The notes: a model not told the origin generated them from the letters alone. Shown: positions 52,205-62,587, counted from the first letter of the stretch. The stretch: DNA of 64,000 nucleotides from Lucinisca nassula (GCA_963580285.1 OY757021.1:93359221-93423220), one strand, 5' to 3'. A program made the numbers and translations.

Positions 52205-52640
52205 ACCCTTTCACTACTTGGTTTCTGAAGTGGACTCTTCCATCTTTAAATTTAACCCATATATGACAATAGAATCTTCCACCTTATATATTTGGAGTGA
52301 CCCATTTCTAAGAATAGGGATGTTAGGTTTGTTTTGTTTGTGTTAAGTTTTACAAAAATGTATGCACATTGAGCAAACAATGTAGATCCAGATCAGACGC
52401 CGCTTTTGGCGGCGTCTGATCTGGGTCTACACTGTTTGCTTACGTCGCACATAATGGATGTTAGGCCTATATGGGTTAAACATGCCCATTCTTGTAAATT
52501 TGGAGTCTAATCAAAATCAGAAACAGCATAGAAAACAGTCTAGTTCCAGATGAGACTGCCTGTTCTGCCCCATCTCATCAGGATCTACACTGCTTTCATG
52601 GCTATCTGAATCGGTCTACGGGATTGAAAGTGTAAAAATA
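52205..52640. mobile_element. Family E MITE with a TTAA MITE inserted
   Basis: The outer element (CACCCTTTCACTACTTGG ... GGGATTGAAAGTGTAAA, core TTCCAGATGAGACTGCC / CCCATCTCATCAGGATC) is split by 52252-52479 (TTAACCCATATATGACAATA ... GGCCTATATGGGTTAA), whose core AGATCCAGATCAGACGCCGC-TTTTGGCGGCGTCTGATC is a strong perfect stem. Confidence 0.72.
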
Positions 52641-53004
52641 TTGTTTCAAGACAAGAAAAGGCCCACAAAAAATGGTGCTGCCTTTTGAGTTGAGATGAGA
52701 AAACATATATGGTGTGACATAGGTGAAGAAAAATGAATCATATGCTGTGTTATGCATAAGCTTAAAGCATCTTTAGTTTCTGAAGGTAAATAGCACCAAT
52801 TATTGAAATAGTAAAAGATAATGATTTCCTCTGAGTTAAAGGTATATTGTTAAAAAGATATTTGAATCATTAAAATTGAGAAAACATCTTTCATTATATA
52901 CACCAAATTTCCAGATATCACAATCATTAATAAGGCCTGTCACTTGAAAATGTGCCTGAAGATGTGTGTATGTCATGTGCAACACTCGATATCAGTCTGT
53001 ATAC
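52641..53004. other. Intron-like DNA, nothing recognised
   Basis: No structure seen. Confidence 0.3.
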
Positions 53005-53217
53005 TTAACCCTTATCTTGCTGAATATTCATTTAAGCCACACCCACTTCTGTCTATCAACCAATCAAATTACTTGACATAATTTATTGCTACAAATTCAT
53101 AAACTGAATGCAAAACAGTGTAGATCCCGATCAGATGGCTTCTTCAGAAGCCATCTGATCTGGATCTACACTGTTTGCAAAGATAGGGGTTGTCGTGAAC
53201 AGCAAGAGAAGGGTTAA
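53005..53217. mobile_element. Palindromic MITE, family A
   Basis: TTAACCCTTATCTTGCTGAA ... CAGCAAGAGAAGGGTTAA with a complete core. Confidence 0.87.
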
Positions 53218-53239
53218 TCATAGCTCCTGATTAGTAGGA

Positions 53240-53370
53240 GTTTGTTTGTTTGTACTGGAGTTCAACGGCCCAGTCAACACTATTTAGGTCATTTTTGAGC
53301 AGATCAGTTTAACTAGCCATACTTTTCCTGGGCAGGCTTATACATAAGCGGTTAACCAGTACAGTGCACA
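53240..53370 (-). mobile_element. SINE K, copy 8, decayed
   Basis: AGTCAACACTATTTAGGTCA, then a deletion, then GGGCAGGCTTATACATAAGC and AACCAGTAC. Confidence 0.6.
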
Positions 53371-53794
53371 TTCTTTTGTCAGAAACTGACAACTGCCCTT
53401 CTTGAATTAGCAGAAGGGAGAGATTGACCACAGAAAAGACTGCATGATCAATCGGCATGAAAGCATGTTGCCGATCCCGGCAGGATTATTAGGAGAAATG
53501 AGTGTCATTTTGGGATGACTTTACTTAAGGGAATGAGTGGCTGCAGTGAAAAGCCCTCCCCACTCTCCAACCCCTTCAGGTGGGATGAGGCCTAACTGGC
53601 TGAAACTAGCTAGCATGGCCCAGAAAAAAAGTTCTATGCTCCACGGGTTTCAATTCTGTCTTGTAGTCCTTGCTGCCAAAGGACTACCTATTTATAGAAT
53701 AGTTATTTCTCCATAAGAGCATACATATGTTTTGGGTACCTCACTGAGGCATAGCTAACAGGTACCCCAACATATGTTTCTAACAAGAATACAC
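53371..53794. other. Spacer with a small hairpin
   Basis: At 53720-53780 CATACATATGTTTTGGGTAC-CTC is mirrored by AGGTACCCCAACATATG, a distant relative of hairpin module A. The rest is unassigned. Confidence 0.45.
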
Positions 53795-54077
53795 ATCACG
53801 AAAACACGCCTATATAATTTTGACCCCCTTGAACCCCACTTTTATATAGTAAAACTGGGGGTTTCCGGGGGTATACCTTATTTTTCTTATTTCTGCTCTA
53901 AAATATAAATTGTGGGTACTCGTTAGAACTGCCTCGATGAGGCGGTTCTAACGAGTGCACACAATCTATATTTTGAGCAGAAATAAAGAAAATATCACAT
54001 TTTTTCATCATAAAATTTTCCTTTTTTTCGGCGATAAAGGTGGCAATGTATTTGTATAGGCGTGTTTTCGTAACGAG
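53795..54077. mobile_element. Palindromic MITE, family H, best copy
   Basis: ATCACGAAAACACGCCTATA ... TGTATAGGCGTGTTTTCG. Centre GTGGGTACTCGTTAGAACTG-CCTCGATGAGGCGGTTC. Nearly identical to 22790-23072. Confidence 0.85.
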
Positions 54078-54089
54078 CTCATTAGCAGT

Positions 54090-54470
54090 CAAAATGTAAA
54101 CTGTTCTAGCAAGAACAATATCTAGTGCATTTCTAAAAGCTGCTCACATTTTTTCAGCCAAAGTATTAGCAAACCGTAAAAATCCTAAAAAATTGGACAC
54201 CTTGAGGACATTCTGCAATTCTCCTAAATTTTTAACAAATTTGTTACACCATTCTGCAAGGTATCCAAAATGTGCTAACAGAATGGCAAACAGTGCTGAC
54301 CCTGATCAGACTGCTCCTTTAGGAGCAGTCTGATTTGGGTCTGCACTGTTTGCTTAGGCCTATCCCAATACTTACTATCATTATGGTATCTGCTATATTA
54401 AATCATCAAAGTTTAAAAATATGTAAACTAACAACACTGTTAGTTTTGAACAACTGGACCTTGGACTATT
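54090..54470. mobile_element. Family I MITE split by family F
   Basis: Left arm AACTGTTCTAGCAAGAACAA..GCTGCTCACATTTTTTCAGC; right arm AATCATCAAAGTTTAAAAAT..GTTAGTTTTGAACAACTGGA. The insertion at 54176-54385 is a family F copy (CCGTAAAAATCCTAAAAAAT ... CCCAATACTTACTATCAT). Confidence 0.72.
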
Positions 54471-54860
54471 AGTTATGCGCAAAGCACCATCACAGGACAC
54501 ATCTTCTAATGACATGGCACAAAAGAATAACTATCACACATGTACACAAATCTGCTATAAGCAACCAAAATGGTTGAATTACAGTCCCACTAAGGTAGAT
54601 TATCATAATTTTACAACACGCTTTGTACCTAAGTAAGGCTTAAATATATAATAAACAGTAAGTTAACAAAATATAGATAGTACAAAATTCAACAGGGGTG
54701 ATGCACCAACAAACTGTGTCAACAACATCAGGGGACCATAAGGCTTCAACAATCAAAACACTGGTATAGAGTAATATATAAATAAATCTACAAAATAAAT
54801 CAAGTATCAAATTATATGTATTATATACATAATATAAAGTAAAAGGTATATAACAAATGA
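54471..54860. other. Intron-like DNA, nothing recognised
   Basis: AT-rich. The minus-strand ORF has no exon borders. Confidence 0.3.
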
Positions 54861-55099
54861 GCCAGCGCATGACAAAACCTACAATAAGCCATGTGTGCCC
54901 AACTTAGACTCAGATCAGCCTGCACATCCGTGCAGTCTGATCAGAGTCTTCGTTGGGCACTCTAAGGATAGCTAAGGGCCCAATGCTCCTCCATGCAGCA
55001 AGATAAGCTTCTGGCTAGACTATATGGATGGGCAGGCTGATCTGAGTCTTTGGTGGGCGCACATGTTGTATTGTAGGTTTTGTCGTGTGCTGGCTCAAA
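54861..55099. mobile_element. Palindromic element, family J, full copy
   Basis: GCCAGCGCATGACAAAACCT-ACAATAAG ... ATTGTAGGTTTTGTCGTGTG-CTGGCTC. Interior GTGCAGTCTGATCAGAGTCT and GCAGGCTGATCTGAGTCTT as at 38385. Confidence 0.82.
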
Positions 55100-55200
55100 T
55101 CATTGCATAGAATAACAATGAGCAGTTAACCAGTTGTATATGGTTTGCATTTTTAACATGTTAACAATATTTATTTACACTCAAGAATTTATTCTTCTAG

Positions 55201-55443
55201 GGCCAGTTGTTCAAAGCATCGTTAGCTTAACAAGCTCGTAAGTGGTCAAATTGTTAACTGTTGTAGCAAGTTTAATATTTAGAATTTTGGTATTTTTGCT
55301 GAACAAATGTGAGCAGCTTTTGCAAATGCAAAAGCTGCTCACATTTTTTCAGCAAAAATAGTAGCATATTTGGCATAATAAATGATCAAAGTTTTAACGA
55401 TATGTTAACTAACGATGCCGTTAGTTTTGAACAACTGGCCCCA
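55201..55443. mobile_element. MITE, family I, full copy with perfect central stem
   Basis: GGCCAGTTGTTCAAAGCATC ... GTTTTGAACAACTGGCCCC. At the centre, 55310-55343 reads GTGAGCAGCTTTTGCA and then its mirror, a perfect stem. Confidence 0.83.
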
Positions 55444-56964
55444 GATCATTCAAGAATTATACTGAAGGCAGAGATAAGCATCCTGGAATAAACATATTTC
55501 AAGCCACCTCGGCAGTAAATCCCAAAAGCTATGATTTGATGATAAAGCTCATGTGACAGATAACAACTATGCAATGACTGGGTATCAAGTACCACATGAC
55601 ATATAACAAGATATCTGATTGGCTACAATGATAGGAGGCTCTGTTTACAAGCAGTCAAGATTACTTGAGGAATGCACAATGTCTACTAGTATACAGGCTT
55701 ACAAAGAACAAAATAAATGAACCGAAACTTCAAATGAAATGTTTCAAGTTGCTTTGTTTTTAGTTTCACTTTGAAGCAGAGAAAAATGTTTCACTTTGTG
55801 AAAATAAACTATCAAAGATTATATCACTTTACAAATATAGCCTAAACAAGTGGGCAATTACTTTTTTGAAGTCATGTAAAGAAAAATTCTTCTAAACTTT
55901 CAACTTTATTAAACTGCATTAAAGCACCAACAGCAGATGACAATTCCCTTTTATATATCTTTTTCTGTATAATTTATACACTTTTGTTTGGATAAAAAAT
56001 GGTCACTTAAACTAACACTGTTTCTGCTTTGGTATTATAAAGAAGTTGTAGTGTAATGTTATTTCCTTTGGGCCACTTGGCCCTTTGAGGTACCCTTGAA
56101 AATGTAGTTCTGCTCATGTAGTGGGTTATGGCAGTTTTTCGAACTTCAGAACCACTTATGAAGTCTCATTAAAATTCAGACTCCCGTTTTATATCTATGC
56201 TGTTTTTCTGTTGATTTTTTTTTTGTTTTCAGAGAAAAACATTTAAGTATTAAAAACGTTTCATTTGACATTGCATCCTATGAGATGTCAAACCAAATTT
56301 TCTTAAAAAAATAATGAAATCAGAATAAAACCTGCATTTTTTCTTAGTGCTTAATGGGTTTAAACTTTTTTTTATTTCTGAATCTAGTTCAAGAAAGTTT
56401 CTATAATTATTTGCAAGCCTGTATATGTTACAGCCAGAAAACCTCTATAGCAAATAAGGAGCACAATACAATGAATGCAAATAAACAAAAGTCACTACAT
56501 GACCCATTGTTGAAGACATCCGTTGATCATGGCATCAGAATTGTCGAGGACAGCCAAAAGAGAAAACAGAAAGAAAGAATGTGTTAATAATATTCAAAGC
56601 ACAGTCTATGAAATATATTACATCAATTAAGGTAGTAAATGTGCTTAAATACATTCCAACTATTATGATTATTATAAACAATATGTAACAATCTACTGTA
56701 AACCAAAATTTACCAAATATTATACCATCAAGTTTGTCATGCATTTTATATTTCAACTTAAATATTTATTTCATTTTAGTTCTTTGTTTATATGTTGGTA
56801 TGGCTTGTCAACTTACTATTTACCAGCAGCATGAATTATATTAACAAACAGTGAAATTCTGCTATTAAAACCACCTAAAATTGAGACGAATTCTGCTTTA
56901 AAAATCTTATTAACAACGGTGCAGTTATTCTTTCTTCGTAAATTCTGCACATGATGTCCTTTGG
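55444..56964. other. Intron-like DNA, nothing firm
   Basis: 1.5 kb of AT-rich DNA. A weak ACCACAACCT-type arm lies at about 55960-56050. A plus-strand ORF ending at about 56585 (K-T-S-V-D-H-G-I-R-I-V-E-D-S-Q-K-R-K) looks mildly protein-like but has no donor or stop context supporting an exon. Confidence 0.35.
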
Positions 56965-57050
56965 TCAGGGACCGCCTTTGGGACTGTTCAAAAGTGGTCT
57001 TAGACCACTTTTGAACAGTCCCAAAGGTGGTCTTAATATAGGAATTTTAC
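56965..57050. mobile_element. Hairpin MITE G, uninterrupted copy
   Basis: CCTTTGGGACTGTTCAAAAG-TGGTCT / AGACCACTTTTGAACAGTCC-CAAAGG is a near-perfect palindrome with almost no loop. It serves as the empty site for 44951-45270. Confidence 0.8.
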
Positions 57051-57311
57051 TGTAATTTATCCTTAAACTTTCTGTGACACAAACACAAAGATATCCAAAT
57101 CAAACAAATTGAAAAAGTAACCCATTTTCTACTTAGACTAGAATTAACTAAAGTTGCAACAGGGAGGGATTTAACAACTCCTTTTGCAAAACGTATTTTC
57201 CTTCAAGTCCATAACTGTTTACTGTTGAAATGGAACAGTTTAAAGCTTAAAGATATAAATAATATTATGCTTTTTCAGTGACTTTTGTTTTTTGCATAGC
57301 ACAAAAAAGGA
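57051..57311. other. Unassigned spacer
   Basis: No structure seen. Confidence 0.3.
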
Positions 57312-57419
57312 ACAAGAGGGCCATGATGGCCCTGGATCGCTCACCTGACCCATATGATAGAGTTACAAGTGGGCCTCTGGGAGGGCCATTATTGACCCCA
57401 GGGCTACAATGTGCATAAT

Positions 57420-60040
57420 GTTGAGGGAGGTCTAAAAAGGTGAAGCTTCATACCAAATATCAACAAAGCCTATAATTTGAACAATCTTGGCAAAGGTCCA
57501 CTAGATGAAGCTACACAACAAATATCAAAGACCTGGGCCTTGGGGTTTCAGAGACCATTTTTTAAAGATATTCCCTACATAGCCTATGTAAAACCAAATG
57601 GCCCCGGGGCGGGGACATTTTTGGCCTCAGAGCTATAATTTAAACAATCTTGATAGAGGTCCACTAGATGAAGCTTCACACCAAATATCAAAGACCTAGG
57701 TCTTGCTGTTTCAGAGAAGAAGATTTCCAAAGATTATCTCTATATATAAGTCTATGTAAAACCAAAGGGCCCCAGGGCAGGGGCTATAATTTGAACAATC
57801 TTGGTAGAGGTCCACTAGATGAAGCTCCATACCAAATATCAAAGACATGGGCCTTGTGGTTTCAGAGAAGAAGATTTTTAAAGATTTACCTATATAAGTC
57901 TATGCAAAACCAAAGGGTCTTGGGGCGGGGGCATTTTTGGCCCCAGGACTATAAATTGAATAATCTTGATAGAGGTCCACTAGATGAAATTTCACACCAA
58001 ATATCAAAGACCTAGGCCTTGTGGTTTCACAGAAGAAGATTTTTAAAGATTTTCCCTATATAAGTCTATGTAAAACCAAAGGGCCCCCGAGACAGGGGCG
58101 ATTTTGGTCTCAGGGCTATAATTTGAACAATATTGGTAGAGGTCCACTAGATGAAGCTTCATACCAAATATCAAAGACCAGGGCTATCTGGTTTCAGAGA
58201 AGAAGCTTTTTCAAGATTTTCCCTATATATAAGTCTATGTAATAACAAAGGGCCCTGGAGCGGGGGCATTTTTGGCCCCAGGGCTATAATTTGAACAATC
58301 TTGGTAGAGGTCCACAAGATTAAGCTTCATACCAAATGTCAAAGACCTAGGCCTTGTGGTTTCAGAGAAGAAGATTTTTAAAGATTTTCCCTATATAAGT
58401 CTATGTAAAACCAAAGGGCCCCAAGGCTGGGGCATTTTTGGTCTCAGGGCTATAATTGAACAATTTTGGTAGAGGTCCACTAGATGAAGCTTCATACCAA
58501 ATATCAAAGACCTAGGCCTTGTGAATTCAGAGACAAAAATTTTTCAAGATTTTCCCCATATAAGTCTATGTAAAACCAAATGGCCCTGGAGCGGGAGCAT
58601 TTTTGGCCCGTGGGCTATAATTTGAACAATCTTGATAGGGGTCCACTAGGTGAAGCTTCATACCAAATATCAAAGACCTGGGACATGTTGTTTCAGAGAA
58701 GAATATTTTTTAAGATTTCCCTATATAAGCCTATGTAAAACCAAAGGGTCTCGGGCGTGTGCATTTTTGGCCCCAGAACTATAATTTGAACAATCTTGGT
58801 AGGGGTCCACTAGGTATAGCTTCATACCAAATATCAAAGACCTGGGCCTTGCGGTTTCAGAGAAGATTTTTAAAGATTTTCCCTATATATGCCCATGTAA
58901 AACCAAAAGGCCCCGGGGCGGGGGCATTTTTGGCCCCAGCAATATAATTTGAACAATCTTGGTAGGGGTCCACTAGATGAAGCTTCATACCAAATATCAA
59001 AAACATGGCCCTTACGGTTTCAGAGAAGAAAATTTTTAAAGATTTTGCCTATATAAGCCTATGAAAAATCAAAGAGCCCCGTGGCGGGGGCATTTTTGGC
59101 CTCAGCACTATAATTTGAACAATCTTCGTAGGGGTCCACAAGATGAAGCCTCATACCAAATATCAAATACCTGGGCCTTGCGGTTTCAGAGAAGAAGATT
59201 TTTCAAGATTTTCCATATATAAGCCCATGTAAAACCAAAGGGCCCCCGAGCAGGGGCATTTTTGGCCCCAGGGCTATAATATGAACAATCTTGGTAGGGG
59301 TCCACTAGGTGAAGCTTCATACCAAATATCAAAGACCTAGGCCTTGCGGTTTCAGAGAAGAAGATTTTTAAAGATTTTTCCTATTTAAGCCCATGTAAAA
59401 CCAAAGGGCCCCGGGGCGGGGGCTTTTTTGGCCCCAGCACTATAATTTGAACAATCTTGGTAAGGGTCCCCTAGATGAGGCTTCATACCAAATATCAAAG
59501 ACCTGGGCCTTACGGTTTCAGAGAAGAAGATTTTTAAAGCTCTTCCCTATACAAGCCCATGTAAAACCAAAGGGCCCTGGAGCAGGGGCATTTTTGGCCC
59601 CAGCACTATAATTTGAACAATCTTGGTCGGGGTCCACTAGATGAAGCTTCATACCAAATATCAAAGAACTGGGCTTTGCGGTTTCAGAGAAGAAGATTTT
59701 ACAGATTTTCCCTATATAAGCCCATGTAAAACCAAAGGGCCCCAGAGCGGGGGCATTTTTGGCCCCAGCACTATAATTTGGACAATCTTGGTAGAGTTCC
59801 ACTAGATGAAGCTCCATACCAAATATCAAAGACCTGGGCCTTACGGTTTCAGAGAAGAAGATTTTTAAAGATTTTCCCTATATAAGCCCATGTAAAACCA
59901 AAGGGCCCGGAGCGGGGGCATTTTTGGTCCCAGCACTATAATTTGAACAATCTTGGTAGGGGTCCACTAGATGAAGCTTCATACCAAATATCAAAGACCT
60001 GGGCCTTGTGGTTTCAGAGAAGAAGATTTTTTAAGTTTTT
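57420..60040 (+). repeat. 163-bp array, about 16 copies
   Basis: The landmark GTCCACTAGATGAAGCTTCA recurs about every 163-166 bp. Each unit also has GCCTTG(T/C)GGTTTCAGAGAAG, TTTTAAAGATTTTCCCTATA and a GGGCCCCGGGGCGGGGGC tract. Shared with R4 and R8. Confidence 0.92.
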
Positions 60041-60270
60041 GGTGAAAAAAAAATCTATTTTTGGCTCCTATGACCTAGATGTGCAACGGACCGGAACCAT
60101 TTGAACAACTTTGAAAGGGGACCACCTAAGGATCATTCCTGTGAAGTTTGGTCAAAATCCGATCAGTGGTTTAGGAGGAGATGTCGTTTGAAGAAATTGT
60201 TTACGGACGCACGGACTGACGACGGACGACGGACGAAAAGTGATCCCAAAAGCTCACCTCGTCCATGATT

Positions 60271-60960
60271 TGACCTACTGACCTACATTTGACCCGACAT
60301 GACCAATATTCAAATTTGACCGAGATATTGTCATGACAATCATTCTGAGCAAGTTTAATGATGATTGGACCATAACTGTGCCCTCTAGTGTGTTCACAAG
60401 GTTTTTCTATGATTTGACCTACTGACCTACTTTTTGACCCATATTCAAACTTGACTGAGATATTGTCAGGATGATTATTCTGAGCAAGTTTGATGATGAT
60501 TGGACCATAACTGTGCCCTCTAGAGTGTTCACAAGGTTTTTCTATGAATTGACCTACTGACCTACTTTTTGACCCGACATGACCCATATTCAAACTTGAC
60601 CGAGATATTGTCACAATGATCATTCTGAGCAAGTTTGATGATAATTGAACCATAACTGTGCCCTCTAGAGTGTTCACAAGGACTATCTATGGTTTGACCT
60701 ACTGACCTACTTTTTGACCCTACATGATCCATATTCGAACCTGACCGAGATATTGTCATGATAATTATTCTGAGCAAGTTTGATGATGATTGGACCAAAA
60801 CTGTGCCCTCTAGAGTGTTCACAAGGTTTTTCTATGATTTGACCTACTGACCTACTTTTTCACCCGACATGACCCATATTCGAACTTGACCGAGATATTG
60901 TCATGATGATCATTCTGAGCAAGTTTGATGATGATTGGACCAAAACTGTGGCCTCTAGTT
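60271..60960 (+). repeat. 145-bp DR2 array, 5 copies
   Basis: TGACCTACTGACCT at 60271, 60415, 60550, 60695 and 60840. The second unit has lost the GACCCGACAT segment. Same family as 3500-5005. Confidence 0.9.
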
Positions 60961-61077
60961 TGTTCACAAGAAAAAGTTTACGCACGACGGACGACGGACG
61001 ACGGACGACGCACGACGACGCCGGACATCTTACGGTCACAAAAGCTCACCATGACCTTCGGTCAGGTGAGCTAAAAA

Positions 61078-61312
61078 AACAACAAAACAACAGCTTCCAA
61101 TTTTTCACATTTAGATGAAACTATACTTGAATCTGCAAGTAAGCCAATGTGTATATCGTAGCTGAATTAATAGCTGGTATGAATAGTATGTCAATGATCA
61201 TGAAAAAATGATTTCTTTACAGATTTTGAAAAGAATACTTGTAAAACTTGATGTACCAACAACTTCAGCAACGCAATCAAGAACTAGATCTATTACCAGA
61301 TGGACAACTCAC
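61078..61312. other. Spacer with an open plus-strand frame
   Basis: After an acceptor-like GATTTCTTTACAG (about 61221) the plus strand stays open for 39 codons to a TAA, with no further support. It overlaps the donor side of the minus-strand exon at 61313-61343, which I favour. Confidence 0.25.
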
Positions 61313-61343
61313 CTGAATGTACCCTCCCCAAATGAAATATAAA
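61313..61343 (-). CDS. Putative exon, 3' part, of the minus-strand gene
   Basis: A strong donor ACATTCAG/GTGAGTTG ends a short frame Y-I-S-F-G-E-G-T-F with AG left over. That fits the single leading T of 50979-51072, giving ...G-T-F-S-M-F-E-S-R-V-D. The upstream edge meets the MITE at 61344-61571, so the acceptor cannot be placed. Either the MITE landed beside or within the acceptor region, or the exon is not used. Confidence 0.4.
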
Positions 61344-61571
61344 TTAACCCTTTTGTACCAAATGGAATTTTCATCCTTATATATAGAACAAGTCCCTTTC
61401 AAAATTTAGGGGTGTCAGACTGTTTTTTCTTCAAAATTGATTTGGAAAATGGCTTAACTTTTTGCAAACAGTGTAGACCCTGATCAGATGCCACATTCTG
61501 CGGCACCTGATCTGGGCCTGCACTGTTTGCCATGGTACCTGTTTAGGGGTTTCCAGTCTGGAATGGGTTAA
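61344..61571. mobile_element. TTAA MITE, family C
   Basis: TTAACCCTTTTGTACCAAAT ... CAGTCTGGAATGGGTTAA. Core AGACCCTGATCAGATGCCAC-ATTCTGCGG and complement. It abuts a candidate exon. Confidence 0.82.
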
Positions 61572-61813
61572 ATATAGATCTCTTTTATGGAATGGGGCTT
61601 AAATTCAATTTTAAATAAGGTGTATGGTCACTTCTTGCATCACTGTCAAATATAGACTAAGTAGAAGACAGCAACAACCAAGAGCCTTAACATTCTCTAT
61701 CACAGCCGAGTTTTGGATACTTTCAAGAAAATATATTTCACCTGAATCCAGTTCATCATTCATGTAAGGTGGACCATAGGGGCTTGAATCATGAAAAAAT
61801 TCATGAAAAATTC

Positions 61814-61851
61814 AAAAAAAAAAAAAAAAAAAAAAATTTTTTTTTTTTTTT
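61814..61851. repeat. A23-T15 homopolymer junction
   Basis: A run of A (61814-61836) passes directly into a run of T (61837-61851). It can form a hairpin. It could mark joined poly-A tails in opposite orientation or an assembly problem. Confidence 0.9.
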
Positions 61852-62229
61852 GGTACTACAATAGAGACAAGGGGGGAAACTTCGGCTCAATTTTTTTGGG
61901 GGTTACCTCATTTTACCCAGTGTATCTTTTTCGCAAATGCAGTTTTTTACCTGCTTATTATAAATTATACAAGTTAAATAAGTCCACTTTGCAAAAATAA
62001 TCCGCCTCTGTCTGCCACTTGCAGGAAACATGTTTTTCTCGCATGGATTAACTCAGCAAAGCAAAACTCGGCATAAACATGTGACAAAAAATTTCAGGTT
62101 TTCATCAATCGCAACCGAACTAGTGATACGGGGGGAACTTTTTTCACTTTCACCCGTTGTCTTTCATTTAACTTTAGCTCGCTTTGCCAATTTGAATCCA
62201 AAAAGATGTACTCGAAGCTCTCAATATAC
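61852..62229. other. Gene-proximal spacer
   Basis: No repeats are recognised. An apparent 123-aa plus-strand ORF (62030-62401) overlaps the candidate minus-strand first exon and has no family signature. Confidence 0.3.
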
Positions 62230-62301
62230 ATTTTGCAACTTTTGCTTCACTTTCCGCAGTGTTCTGTCAATGATCGGTACAGGAACCCGGGCGCTTGCCA
62301 T
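62230..62301 (-). CDS. Candidate first coding exon of the minus-strand gene
   Basis: An ATG at 62301 (minus) starts M-A-S-A-R-V-P-V-P-I-I-D-R-T-L-R-K-V-K-Q and K-L-Q-N. A possible donor AAT/GTATAT lies at 62229-62224, ending in phase 0. The peptide is short and basic with an amphipathic look. The region has more CpG than the rest of the window. Reading through the donor would stop two codons later. No family recognised. Confidence 0.3.
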
Positions 62302-62587
62302 AATCGTCGTGTTTAAAAAGAGGGACGTGCAGGACAGATATAATCCGGAACTTCGGAAACTACGTCCGGCAGTGGAGTTGTTACTGTTAAAATGTGTGTG
62401 AGAGCCTTGATTTCTCCTTTGATTTATTTTTTCAAGGTAACATATTCTGCTAGGACTACGTATACACGTATTACGCAGATAAGATAACTGGATGGTGTTT
62501 CTACGTATGATGGGCTGTGCTCTGGGAATATTGTATTGTATCGCTTTGCGGTCAACTTCCAATCAGCCGCTGTAACTTTTTTGACAC
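62302..62587. promoter_or_regulatory. Possible bidirectional promoter / 5' leaders
   Basis: A 286-bp gap separates two head-to-head candidate starts (minus at 62301, plus at 62588). It is richer in CpG than most of the window, with ATAATCCGGAACTTCGGAAA near its left side, including a CCGGAA Ets-like word. It is free of repeats. No TATA box is evident. Promoter status is inferred from gene arrangement only. Confidence 0.25.

Larger units (their letters stand above)
57312..61077 (+). mobile_element. Composite tandem-repeat element R9 (GCTCACCTGACC type)
   Basis: 5' end ACAAGAGGGCCATGATGGCC (hairpin), subterminal GCTCACCTGACC (57339-57350), exactly inverted as GGTCAGGTGAGC at 61060-61071, then TAAAAA. 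Two unrelated arrays are joined: about 16 copies of the 163-bp unit (57420-60040), then 5 copies of the 145-bp DR2 unit (60271-60960). Between them (60050-60264) lies a relic 3' end: unique pre-terminal sequence, GACGGACGACGGACG tract and AAAGCTCACCTCGTC, cut inside the terminal hairpin. The ORFs here are repeat translations. Confidence 0.78.

Noticed and set aside
57668..59829. ORFs with recurring N-L-G-R-G-P-L-D-E-A and Y-Q-I-S-K-T words
   Set aside because: Translations of the 163-bp array in R9 and R4. There is no start or splice context, and the frame breaks between units.
2050..60960. CRISPR-like regular arrays
   Set aside because: Units are 120-170 bp with no short repeat/unique spacer alternation, and the genome is eukaryotic.
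62030..62401. 123-aa plus-strand ORF as a gene
   Set aside because: No family signature and unusual composition. It overlaps the better-placed minus-strand start at 62301.
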